64,000 bases of DNA. Source: Luzula sylvatica (lineage: Eukaryota > Streptophyta > Magnoliopsida > Poales > Juncaceae). The translations under genes were made by a program, and so were the position numbers. The stretch is from the NCBI GenBank assembly GCA_946800325.1, contig OX326956.1, positions 76,891,087 through 76,955,086 of the forward strand, in the 5' to 3' direction. Shown here piece after piece: positions 1 through 11,344 of the stretch (position 1 is its first letter; each line of letters opens with the position of its first letter). The notes beneath the pieces were generated by a model that saw only the letters and a list, made by a program, of their open reading frames with translations, had not been told where the DNA came from and ran no database searches.

Positions 1-2
1 AG

Positions 3-2252
3 CAAAGGAAGCGGGGGGAACATCGGACTAATTGCCAGTGTCAGATTGTCATTACCGACAAGATGCTCAATGGTGTATGGGAGATTGAAAAGGTGGTGCT
101 AGACCACAACCACCTTCTCAATCCCAGGAGCGTTGGTTACTTCAAGGCCCATCGTCATTTACCTCAATTTGTCAAAGCACAATTGGGTATTAAAGATGCT
201 TCTGGTATGCCGCAATCGCAATCCATCAAATCGGTTTTTGCACAGTCTGGAGGGATCAATAACTGCTCCTTCAACGAGAGGGACTGTTACAACCACGCTC
301 AGTCTATTCGCAAATTGCATCTCGGAGATGGAGACACCAATTCTCTAATGCGTTATTTCAAGTTAAGACAGGCTAAGTCCCCGTCTTTCTTTTACCGCTG
401 CTCTTTCGACCAAGAAGGCCGTCTCTCCTGTATCTTCTGGATTCATGGCCGAGCTCGGGCAGCGTACAGGTACTTTGGGGACATCATTACATTCGACACT
501 ACATACCTCACCAACAAGTATGCAATTTCGTATTAATCAATTTATGCAACATGCTTATTACAATGTAACTAATTAATCCTCATTTCTACTCATTTTCATT
601 AGGTACGAAATGCCTTTTGCACCCTTTGTCGGTGTAAATCATCACGGACAGTCCACATTATTAGGATGTGCGCTGCTCCCCAACGAGACCACCGAGACTT
701 ACGTCTGGGTATTGAAAACATGGTTGGAATCAATGGGTGGCGTCCCTCCTAACGGGATTATAACTGACCAATGTCAAGCCATCGGCAATGCGGTCGCCTA
801 GGTATTTCCCAATACTCGTCACCGATTATGCCTTTGGCACATTGCCAAAAAATTCCCTCAAAAGTGCAGAACTGGGCCGGCCGGACTTCAACTTTTACAA
901 ACGGTACGACAACTTGTTTATGAGTCCCAAACAACCCAAGAATTCGACTATGGTTGGATTGAATTAACAGATTCCTTCCCTCCTTCAAATCCCAAGCGTG
1001 TATGGTTCGAATTCATGTTTGGCATTCGGCGCAAGTGGGTTCCCATTTTTACGCATGAGAAATTTTGGGCAGGAATGCAAACCACTCAACGTAGCGAGAG
1101 TATTAACTCTTTCTTTGATGGATTCGTTAACTCCACTACCAATTTAACAACCTTTGCTGAGAGGTACGAAGACGCACTACGTTCTCGTTGGCACAAAGAA
1201 AGTCAGGAAGATTTCAATGATTTCAAAACTCGTCCTAAACTCATTTCCGGTCATTTCTATGAGAAGCAATTTGCAATGGCGTATACTCGCTTTGTATTTT
1301 ATGTGTTCCAGAAAGAAGTACAACAATTGATGAATCTTAACTCAGAAATTATATCAAACGACGGTACTGATTCCGTCTTCTCAGTAACTGGTACGAACCA
1401 AATAACAAGAGAAGTCACGGTCAATACCGAGACTAAGGAATTTAATTGCTCATGTCATTTATTCGCATATCGCGGCATCGTTTGCTGTCATGCATTGTGT
1501 GCATTTAGACAGATGGGTATCGATAACCTCCCATCGAGTCTATTTCTCGATCGTTGGCGTAAGGATCTTCTGCGCACACACACAACCTTAGGAGTTCCAG
1601 CCCCAATAACGTTTCGAAACCTCAACAGCTATGACTCCCTGTACACCGCTTCTCACGCAATCCTACTCAGCATAGTCGAATCCTCCTCCCCTCACGCAAA
1701 CCTCCATCCTCATATCCTGAACCGTCTTCAATCCTTAGCGAACGAATGCAACATTATACCACATGACAACGCTGCACCTGTAATTCCTCCACCACCTCCA
1801 GAAATTCCTGATCCCCCACCACTCAATGATTATATGGATCCAGTTACTGTTACCAGGGTCGGAAGGCCCAGCAATAGAAGGATCCTTTCATCTGGTGAAG
1901 GTAGTTCTCGTCGAAAGAATTCCCAAAAGGTACTAATATCTTTGTTTAATATGCTCAATTGTTATATTTTTACTTCACTAACTTTACCGTCCATTACTAA
2001 CTGATGCAACAGGTCCCCCCTCCATATTACCCTAAACCAACAACCCAATCTAGGGCCAAGCGTGCAAGGGCGGCTAAACCGGGTTCCTCAACCTCACATC
2101 CTCCTACCCAATTGCATGATCCCCCTATTGACGGTGCAAGAAGCTTCCGCATCCGCGACGATCTTGCAAATATGACCCATACGGGGCTTCTGATGCGCAT
2201 GCATAACATGTCCCAAATTGACGACCACGGCCTGGTCGAACTTCATATCTAA
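3..2252 (+). pseudogene. MULE (mudrA/FAR1-type) transposase, 5'-partial, one in-frame stop
   Basis: Transposase of a Mutator-like element. The frame is open from the window edge, so the start lies outside. Reading from 3, a FAR1-type N-terminal segment ends in a W-x-I...D-HNH-L motif (about 84-117). The MULE DDE core follows: FDTTY (first Asp, just before the first intron), ITDQCQ (second Asp) and RSESIN (candidate Glu). A SWIM zinc finger (CSC...CCHAL, about 1450-1500) and a Pro-rich tail close it. Exons read 3-517, 603-1929 and 2013-2252, each joined at GT/AG sites that keep frame. A TAG at 799-801 falls just before the conserved VFPNTRHRLCLWHI block, with no frameshift around it, so the copy is probably inactive unless the stop is read through. 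Domesticated FAR1/FHY3-like genes share this architecture, but the adjacent Ulp1 gene and decay favour a transposon. Family assignment is firm; activity is doubtful. Confidence 0.88.
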
Positions 2253-3454
2253 ATCTCTCTCAATTTGTAATACTACTCTTGGTCCAGTCATCTTTTGTTC
2301 GACCCCTCCTTTTGATCGACTGTTTCACCTCTACTCTTTCATGCCTCCTTATTTTCATAATGTATTAAATTCAGTACTCATGTATCTTTCTATTGATAAC
2401 ATCTTAAGCTTACTATTTCACTTCATCAATATCCTAATTTTAACGAAATTATCAATCCATTTTTATATTCCTTAAATTTCTATCATCAGTTAATTTCAAT
2501 TCTACTCATTTGTATCAATCAATCATTTCCCTTAATTAATCCAATTTAGTCAGTTTCCTTAATTAGTCATTTCCAGTTCATGCACATGGTATTCCCAATT
2601 GTTCATCAATGCACATGGCTCCGTCACTTCATTTCTAAACCCATCTTCTATAAGCCATGCGCCTGCAATTTTTTTTCCCTATTTAAAGCAACTCAAGCAA
2701 AACTACAGTTCAATTTTACTCAATCAATCAAAACTACATTTGTAATTAAAAACATATTTTTTTTTTAACCTCACGTCCGGCCCCATCAACTTAAAAGCCC
2801 AGGCCCAGTTATACAATTCTCTTGGTCGTAAGTTTTAATCCTTATCCCCCAATTAACCACCAATCCATGGGCCTTGAAATATCCGTTCCCTAATAGGCCC
2901 GTGCCTCCAAATTTATACTCCCAATTAAACATCAATTCGAAATTAGTAACTCTCATCTCAAATAATTGCATATAAACATGTAATACAATTTAATTATTAA
3001 TACATTTACCAATTACACAACATAACTGCTGGTTCATATGTATTAATTGGTACACCCAATCTATTCAGGACTATATCATAAGATACTACACGATCCATTG
3101 CAGCTTTTTTTTAAATGTGCATTGTTGATTAATTGTGAACCATACATATAACAGCTTTGAATACCACCACTCTCAATTGAATAATTCATGTATGATTTTG
3201 TTTTCAACACACGAAAGAGCACACATTCTTTCCGATATCCTTGATTAATTGTGACATTGGCTTCCCGAGACGAAACGTCTATTCACCGCTCCTTCTCCCC
3301 AACAGTCTTACGCCATTGTCATCATCACTCCTAAGGACACCTTCCCTCCCTGTACCCCCTACTATCAAACCCTTGCCATCTCTCACCCCTACCGTTTCCC
3401 CTCTTCCTGCACATACATCTTCGCATTTTCCCTCCAAAAATTTCGACAAAAACC
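2253..3454. other. Spacer between the two MULE genes
   Basis: AT-rich, no gene recognised. It would hold the 3' UTR of the transposase gene and the promoter of the protease gene. A pyrimidine-rich stretch just before 3455 (about 3290-3440) looks like a 5' UTR. Inference from position only. Confidence 0.4.
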
Positions 3455-6400
3455 ATGGGTCGTAGAAAAGCAACACCGGGCTCCGGCTGTACGGTCAGTA
3501 CACGATGTTACCCTGCCAGGTTCTTGCGTTTCTTCACCAGTCATCTTAAAAAGGGGATGAAAGGAGAGTACAAGGAAGAATTGGATCGGTGGCCCTTGAG
3601 ACACTTGTTGTCCTTCCTTCAAATTGATCTCCCGAAGGGATATCTAACCGATCTCATGCGTTACTGGCCCTTCAGACACTCTGTTTCTCCAAAAACCCTA
3701 GTGAAGAAAACATCCAACTTGGTTGTCAAGTTCTTCTCCCATGTCACGCACATCAATTTCAAGGATTTTGAAGAATTCCTGACGAACAATTTGATTGTTG
3801 GTGAAGAATCCGCCACTCCCAAAGAATGGATTTCTGTCTTCACCATGTATTTCTTCTCGACAGTACTCTTCTCAATGAGCAATGCCCACTACCCAATGCA
3901 GTTCTGGGAATTCGTCGAAGACTCAACCAAATTGTGGGATTACGCCTGGGGAGTGGCCGTATTTGATTTCTTCGTTCGCCAGTTTCCTGACATAGGTTAC
4001 AACGCCGTCAACGAGATTGATTCCAATCCCACATTTGTTGGATGTCCATTCGCACTACTGGTAATAATTTCTTCGTTCGCCAGTTTCCTTTCATACTAGA
4101 CCTGAACAGCTCCGATTGAATCAGTTACGCATACCTCGGGTACTGAATTGGAAGTACGAATCGAATTCTACAAGGGATATTTTCACATTACACCTCGGCA
4201 CCCTCTCTAATGAAGACATCACAGATGGATCTCTCGTACCAACGAAGGAAGAGGAATATGTTTTCCAGATCAGTACAATCAAAGCGGCCCAGGGATATAT
4301 GGAATATTTCGGTACCAGTTTTGATCAAGATACATGATCATCCTCTTCTCAACAGACAGATCCTGCCACAACTCTTCGCCGCAGTACTCGAAGAACTGGT
4401 AAAGCTCCGGGTAAGAGAAGTATCTAATTTGGCAATTTGTAATTAATACCCATGTATAAGTGTTGACGTCTTCATTAAATTAATCAACAGCTCATACAGC
4501 AGTATCGGACAATTTACCCCCAATTGGTAATCAATTCGAAGATCCCCCCTTATATTTTATATAATTGCCATTTGTATTTCAAATTTATGGATTCATGTTT
4601 TGGAATTTCAGAGGTGGAAAAGATAAACGAAGATGTACCAAATCCATCTGTTCATTCTTGTAAGTTTGTTAATGATTATTTCTAATGCCCTTCCAATTTC
4701 ATTTAATTAACATTTTCCTGAATTAATTTCATCATTTCAGTTTGCACTCCGCCTAAAGAAACTAAACCATTCAAAAGTGATCTTACTGCCGTACAAGGTA
4801 TTCATATAATTTGAACAAAATCAATCATAATTGACAATGCATTAATTTTATTCTAACTTGTATTAATTTATTCTTCGACAGAAATCCTTGTGAAACGAAG
4901 TGCAGAAGTTGTTGATGTTGATTTGTACCCCTCCCCAAAATGGGACGAAAGCATAGTCCGATCGATACCACGGGGAAGTACCAGACGGGGCAGGATTTTT
5001 AGATCGCCCGAAGGTGTACCGAGTAACAAGTGTCAGAAACTTGATGCTCCGATGAACGTTGTAAAGAAGGAAAAACCGGCCTCACAAACCAAAACATGTA
5101 CACCACCCACTACTACAATCCCTAGACCTGTACCATCTAGAGTAGAAGGATCTTTTTGCACCCCTGAAGATGATCCTATTCACGATGAAAGGCGGTACGA
5201 TGAAATGTACCCATCTGACCCTGACGATCTAATGGTTCCGGCAACATCTCCCTCCAAACTTATGAGAGCCTCAGCCGGTAAGTTCCAATTCCATATGAAC
5301 TCCCTTAAGTAATTGCCTAATTTATGTTCCAATGTCGTACAGATGTATTGCAAGAAGCTCCGCCTGTCAAGATTTCTGGAATGACATACCCTATTGAACG
5401 TACATTCAGTATTAATTCTAAATCAATATCCAGATCTTTTGATTTCTCGGGGAATAATCCTACTGGATCGACGAAGCCACATGTTTCTCGGTTGTCAGAT
5501 TCGTCAAGTGGTGTGATGATCCATAGCACAACCAAGAACATGCCGATGTACGATACTTCTGGTCCCACCCAATTAGCCAAATCTGCTGATCCAATATATG
5601 ACACATCAGGAACCTTACAAGGGAACTCTCCAATTACTATTGGTAATACGATTTTTCATTCCCATGCATAAATTTTTTCTGCTCTTCTCCCCGGATTAAT
5701 TATTAACTACACGTTATTGTCAATGCTAATCCCAATCTTCGCAGTCAATCTCTTTCCCTCTGAAGAACCAACTGATCGGGACTCAGAACCAGAAGACCGT
5801 AAGGAAGGCGACAATACCACGGATGACCCAAAAGGTGAATATTTAAGGATTTTTAAGAAGGCAATTCCCAAAAGGAACCCGAGACTATTCAATACTCTGA
5901 AGATGCGTGTCGCACAATCCGGTCAGTACAGTTCCAATGGAATTAAAATTTATTCGAATTTAATAATGAAACACCTTAATTACATACTAACTCTATTTTT
6001 TTTAATGAAATTAACAGGTTCTTCTCTCTCTGGAAGCCCAAGAACATGTCGAATTACCGAGTCATCTGTTTCTTCAGATTTGAATCAACCTAACAACACT
6101 TTCACCGTAGCGAGGAGATACTGTAGGACACTGTTCGGTGAAGATGAACTGTTACAAGCTGGAAATGACTTCCCATACGAACCGACAATCCCTTACGACC
6201 ATCATGGCTGAGATGTCAACTACAAGTCCAAAGGGAAGATTCCGTCATACATGCAAAGGGCAATTTATGCATGGTACAAATGATTCCTCTCTCCTGAAGG
6301 TGAATTTGCATTCAACCAAGGTGGTATAACAGTTAATAGGCAGGATGCACGTGCAATACTCAACGATCTTGCCCTCACTCCTTCGGTAATATTCCTTTTG

Positions 6401-7103
6401 CAATTTATTCTTGTTCAACAGTACTATTTATAGTATATTATTTCCCTATAATTGTTCAGGTTCTAGACGCTTGCCTCTTTATAATGCACCGATTTGTTCA
6501 ACTTCCTGCGTCAGAGTGGACCTTTGTTCGTTCAACCCATACGGTAAATTCATTTAACTCAATTCTATAGGTCATATATTAATGTTTAATTATTTCGTCC
6601 TTATGTCAAACTTAATTACTTAATTACCAATTTTTCAGTACTCTATACCCAACATGAGCAAAACCGAACTACTGCGACCAATGTTCAAGGCACTTATCCC
6701 TGACAACTTAAGGAAGCTTCGATGGCTCTTCATTCCCGTTATTTCTCACCGACATTGCTTTCTTGTGCTATTCGATTTCTACGATTGCAAGGTGAAGTAC
6801 TACAATTCTATCGAATATGAAGAAAAGTACAGAGCGGTAGTTGAAGAAATGAGCGGGGAATGGAAGAATTTCCTAAGCACATCTCTCCAAAGGCCCGACA
6901 TTTTACATTGGGAGATTCAAAGGATTGGTGGGCCCAAGCAAGGTATGGACCTTGATTGTGGCTTGTACACTCTGAAAATAGTCGATTGCATGATTAATCT
7001 TCGCCCCATATGGTTTACTAAAGATGAAGTAACAGGAGACCGCGGTAGGATATTCTATAACTTGATTTCGGCGGCTTTCTTTCCTAATGCATTCAAGGAC
7101 TGA
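3455..7103 (+). pseudogene. MULE-associated gene with C-terminal Ulp1-like (C48) cysteine protease domain
   Basis: Second gene of the Mutator-like element, as in plant MULEs that carry a Ulp1/SENP-like protease. Exon 1 (3455-4060) starts MGRRKATPG and encodes a DUF1985-like N-terminal region with a WDYAWG motif. Several short exons rich in Ser, Pro and Thr follow (about 4094-6400), with AG/GT borders. The protease domain lies mainly in 6640-7103: RWLFIPVISHRH (His region), KVKYYNSI, and PKQGMDLDCGLYTLK with the oxyanion Gln and the catalytic Cys. The usual Asp of the Y-D-S motif appears as Asn. In-frame stops at 4335-4337, 6209-6211 and 6281-6283 lie inside stretches that keep family-like sequence on both sides, so this is a decayed copy. 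Ulp1 domains cleave SUMO-like tags; the role in MULEs is unknown. Exon borders in the middle are approximate. Confidence 0.75.
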
Positions 7104-9038
7104 CGGTCCATTACTAAGTAATTCAAGGACTAACGATATCTTTTGGTTTTCACGAGTCCTTTTTAATTAAGTATGCTTTTGTGAACGATATTTGTTGTGT
7201 TCGATTTGGTTGTACGACTTGAATATTACTATGTTATTTTAAGTCACTTTAATATAATTATGTTTTGTTAAGTCAATTTAATTATGGATCAATTGGAATC
7301 CACTATTTCTTTATTGATTTACTGCCATTAATAAATAATCATTTTGCTTCGTCCTGAACAGTACTTTTTCATCCCACTAATATTTCACAAATATCACACT
7401 TACATCTCAATACAAACTTACAATGATTTTGTTTGGAAACAACTCAACAACCTTATTGCATTCTTATTGAAATGTAAATTAATGGTTAATACCAAGTATA
7501 TTACTACATACCCTATTCAATTAACCGAGTACTAATATTTATCCAAAATTGATAACATAATGCAATTTTAGGGTAAAACGAATTTGTGCAACTTCGAATT
7601 GACATTCAATCCGTCCTTTGTTCGATCCACATCGTCATTACATCCTGTAAAATTAAAATAATTGTTTTGTAAAATCTCAATTTTATTACAATTGTGCATT
7701 TTACAAACTGATTACCTATCAATACTACATACCCGTCAATGTGTCCGCACCTTTAACCTATACGCACATTAACCCTGTCAATTGATTGCCTGTTGAATTA
7801 ATGCAATTCCTACAAAATGAACTCCAAATTCCCTCCGGCATTAACACATTAACCATTAACCTATACGCACATTTACTGTCATTACAACGTCACCCGTTCA
7901 TAATTAATTTCATTCCAATTTTACAAATTAAGTTCAGATTAAATTAAAAGGGCAACATATTAACCTAAATGGGTACCTGTTATTAACTGTTCATGCAACT
8001 GAGGAGTCAACATCCAGGATATCAGGAATTACCTCATAATAAAATGGACCAAATTAATACCTTCAATTCGTGGGTCATGGCGACAGTCAATGCGTGCTTT
8101 GTTCGGTCCAAATCGTACTTACTTCCTGCAAAATTGAATGATTTAAGAGCTTCGTTAAGTAACTAATACTAGTTCAATTATGTTTTGTTATAGATATATT
8201 AAAATACTATTGGAGTTACCATTCAATTGGGCCACCCATGTACTGTCCCCGGGAATTCTCGGTCAATTGATTCGGTTTGCAATAAATTTCAGAGTTCAGG
8301 ATTAATGAAATTAAAAGTAATTAATTCAAGCTTTCCTTTCGTAATGAATTTACGATAAACCTGTACCGGCTTGAACTCTCCATACGAAGTACCATTTTTT
8401 TTATATGCGTGTTAAATCCGATCTCAATGCAAAATTGAACCGTTCATAAATGATTTCATTAAACACTCCACAATTAAGTTCTTCTTTCCTTAATTGAACA
8501 CTTCATTCAAACATTTCGTACCAGTTATTACATTTTATTTGAATTCCTAACTTTTTCATTACTTTCAAATTACCTCAGTTGGTACCAATTGAACAAGCTG
8601 AACCCATTGATGTACTATTTCCCCTCACTTATCTCTTCTGCCTACACAACACAAATACTACTCATATTACTAAACTATATTTTAAAAAATTTCCACCTAT
8701 AATTTATGTAAACCTTTATACTGATACAATGTTGAATAAACGATATCCAATTAATATTTAATCCTCTGTCGCCATTAATCCATATAAATAACTGAAAGAA
8801 ACAAATTACTTACTAATCAAAAGGGGGGAATTTCTCTTTCGCCATTAATCCTCTTTCGCCATTAATGCCATGAACATATTCCAAAATCTCAAATCTTGTA
8901 TCTGGACAATGAAAAATGAAAATGGGGGAATTGCTTTCATATATATTCAAGTTTATTCAAAATTCAAAATCATGTACACAATTAATGCTGAATTGACCTT
9001 ACCATTTAACATCATTGCAGGAAAGTAATGCTTATCCG
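7104..9038. other. Non-coding 3' part of the Mutator-like element
   Basis: No gene. AT-rich, with loose direct repeats: a block around 7601-7650 recurs at about 8083-8135 (both contain CTTTGTTCG and TCCTG.AAAATT), a phrase TAACCTATACGCACATT occurs at about 7757 and again at about 7858, and a short CTTTCGCCATTAATCC phrase repeats near 8840-8865. Such iterated motifs are common near MULE termini. Confidence 0.45.
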
Positions 9039-9275
9039 ACACAAGGACTGAAACCTACATCCGCACGGCGGTAGTTAATGGCCACATTTAATGCGGTCCC
9101 GGTTAATCGGTAATACGGGGCTGAGTTAATCGACCTTCCGCCACGGCCTGATAAGGGCCTGGTACTCGAATCGAAAGCCCAGTCCGTTCGGATTAACGAG
9201 GTGCGTCACGCTGATTCAATCGTCGATTGCGGGGGGAATTATGGGGGCACCATATATGCCCTCTAAAAGTTAATA
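9039..9275. mobile_element. Likely right terminal region of the Mutator-like element
   Basis: GC-richer block ending in GGGGGCACCATATATGCCCT. A diverged copy of the same end (GGGGGAATATGGGTGGCGCC then CATATATGACCTCTA) lies at about 20990-21065, with a shared run of short phrases upstream (GATTAAC, CGAGGT, GATT.AATC). Two independent copies of one border support a transposon end. The matching left terminus is outside the window, so no target duplication can be checked. Confidence 0.5.
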
Positions 9276-9289
9276 CTCTACAGTGAAAC

Positions 9290-9430
9290 CAAACTAATTC
9301 TAAAAAAAACGAGTAAATAGAGAAGGTTCGGTGGTCCTCCATCCATTGGTGTCAATGAGACTCGAACCCACAACCTCTCACAACATATGATTTCTTGTGC
9401 TTCACACCAAACTAATTCTAATTCTAATTC
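9290..9430 (-). repeat. Possible SINE-like fragment with RNA polymerase III B-box-like motif
   Basis: On the minus strand the block at about 9355-9372 reads GTGGGTTCGAGTC, close to the polymerase III B box GGTTCGANTCC. It sits between two copies of a CCAAACTAATTCT phrase (about 9289 and 9407). No convincing A box was found. The B-box-like text alone also occurs in other plant repeats. Confidence 0.25.
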
Positions 9431-9614
9431 TAATTTTGAAAAATAATTTTAGTAAATATATTGAATATCATGCAAATAGCAAGCATTATGTTGTCAACCA
9501 TAAGAAGGTTCATTTCTATTGTGGGCTTTAAATGTGATTTTGATTATTCAAACAAATTATTAACTATTCTCTCAAAGAGTAGTTGCAACTATATCATTAT
9601 TCACATTGAATTAT

Positions 9615-9823
9615 GAGGGAGGCTAAACTACTTAATTAAGTACCAATATTTTGGTACTTAATGTTTTTTTACCATTGGATTTGCATTGAGATTTGTGCAT
9701 TTAATGATGTGCACAAACTTTCATGATCATCATGGAAAAACACAAACCCCAATGCAAATCCAATGGTGAAAAAACATTAATTACCAAAATGTTGGTACTT
9801 AATTAAGTAGTTTAGCCTCCCTC
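9615..9823. mobile_element. 209-bp Mutator-type MITE with perfect 9-bp target duplication
   Basis: Near-complete inverted repeat with termini GAGGGAGGCTAAAC and its complement. It is flanked by TTGAATTAT at 9606-9614 and again at 9824-9832. A 9-bp duplication is the Mutator superfamily signature. It is inserted in the Copia gag remnant to its right. Related copies lie at 17552-17783 and, decayed, near 38890-39060. Confidence 0.85.
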
Positions 9824-9832
9824 TTGAATTAT

Positions 9833-10391
9833 AATCATTTCTAAAATTAGTATTTATGTAATGCTTATCATCTACATTCCTAAATTTGGCACCAAAAGTA
9901 GATTTTTGCTCATCATTGGTAAATTGTCCCATGATTGATCGACTATCTACCATGGTAAAATGATTGGTATGATGAATTATAAATTTCTTACTTGTGTCAT
10001 CCTCAGACAAGTACCTTGCCTCTAGTTTGTCCCAGAGTTCCTTTGCAGTGGTAGCGGTTTGAAAGATATCATACAAACCATCAGCCAAGGCATTGAGGAT
10101 ATAAGTACGACACACGTAATCATCGCTTTCGATCTTTGTTCTATTTCTGATATCGGATAGTGTTTCACCATCCTTCATCATCGGTGGTGTGGTATTCAAC
10201 ACATGGTCAACTTTAAGAGTGGTTAGCAAGAACCGCATCTTTCGTTGCCATCGGATAAAGTGACCACCGTCAAACCTCTCTAATTTCACAATATCATAAT
10301 ACATCTCTTTGTGGTTAATTGGTGCCATTATATCGAAAAAGTCTTTAAGATTGTTGATGGTAGTGGTATGGTAAATCTGAGATAATGGCAC
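9833..10391 (-). pseudogene. Ty1/Copia gag polyprotein, truncated
   Basis: Minus-strand reading frame whose natural gag start is probably the ATG at 10328 (MAPINHKEMYYD). It contains the UBN2-type Copia gag signature: LERFDGGHFIRWQRKM, then a long helical region with ALADGLYDIFQ and ELWDKLEARYL. That is the capsid-like part of gag. The frame is cut at 9824 by the MITE, and no zinc knuckle, protease or pol is recognisable beyond it, so only the first part of the element survives. The sequence to the right (10400-11045) looks like its leader or LTR. Confidence 0.75.
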
Positions 10392-10399
10392 TTATAGAT

Positions 10400-11050
10400 G
10401 TTAAGTGGATAAATCAAAGAGAATGGTAATTAGAGATGGCTACTATTCGCGTTACAATGTCGCTGTCCTTAAAGACTTATTCGTCCCCACCAATTATATT
10501 ATTTGGTGTGCAACGGGTCCAACGAATAGCCTTCCAGGATACAGCAGTCTTTCTGACTGCGTTTGCACAAACGAAATCAGATCCAAACACCAACTCGAAA
10601 ATATCAGGACTATCGTAACACTTGCCAAATAAATTCTGCAGTAATTTATTTGAAGTAGATATGTAAGAAAATTAACCGAGAAGTATAATACTTGTATGAG
10701 ATTGTATCTCTTGTTTTCTCTCTTTCTTTCTTGAATGGTATTCTTTTTCCTCTTTCTTTCTCATAAATTTGTGGTGTCTTTTCTTTATTTGGAGTAATCA
10801 AGAAAGAAAGATAAGAGAATGAATAATTTCAATTCTCTTTCCTTGAACTCACATCCATTACAATGAAAAGGAGGGTATATATATAGCATAGTCATGGGTG
10901 GTGCCTCACACAAAACCATGGATGGTAATCTACAATACCATGGAAATTTACAATACCATGGGTACAATACCATGGATGGTGCATATAGTATATAAATACC
11001 ATGGGTATAATACCATGGATGATGCCCATAATATATAACAATCATATAAT
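10400..11050 (-). mobile_element. Probable leader or LTR remnant of the minus-strand Copia element
   Basis: Lies upstream (minus sense) of the gag frame. It holds a TATATATATACC box near 10875-10890 (minus strand) and a purine/pyrimidine-rich leader (10690-10830). ATACCATGGATGG-like phrases are repeated between about 10905 and 11030. No primer-binding site was found, so the LTR/leader border is not resolved. Confidence 0.4.
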
Positions 11051-11222
11051 ATGCATGTTAACTTTCATTCATGTCATGACATATAATTTCTACATTATTA
11101 ATATCATGACACATAATGTCATATATATATATTTTGTCATGATATAATATAACACATGATATCATCTAAATTTCACCATGATATTTATGACATTATAATC
11201 ATGTCATTAAGAAATTATAAAT

Positions 11223-11344
11223 ATACAAGTCAAATAAATCTTGTTAATTTTCTATAATAAAATATCTAAAACAAAATTTATTATACAAGTCAAATAAATA
11301 TTGTTAATTTTCTATAATAAAATATCTAAAACAAAATTTATTTT
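11223..11344. repeat. Two-copy tandem duplication, unit about 61 bp
   Basis: The phrase ATACAAGTCAAATAAAT.TTG through AAACAAAATTTATT occurs twice head to tail (about 11223-11283 and 11284-11344) with a single clear difference. No coding content. Confidence 0.85.

Noticed and set aside
9341..9400. Possible tRNA gene
   Set aside because: Only a B-box-like text is present; no cloverleaf can be drawn, so a SINE-like fragment is the most I can claim.
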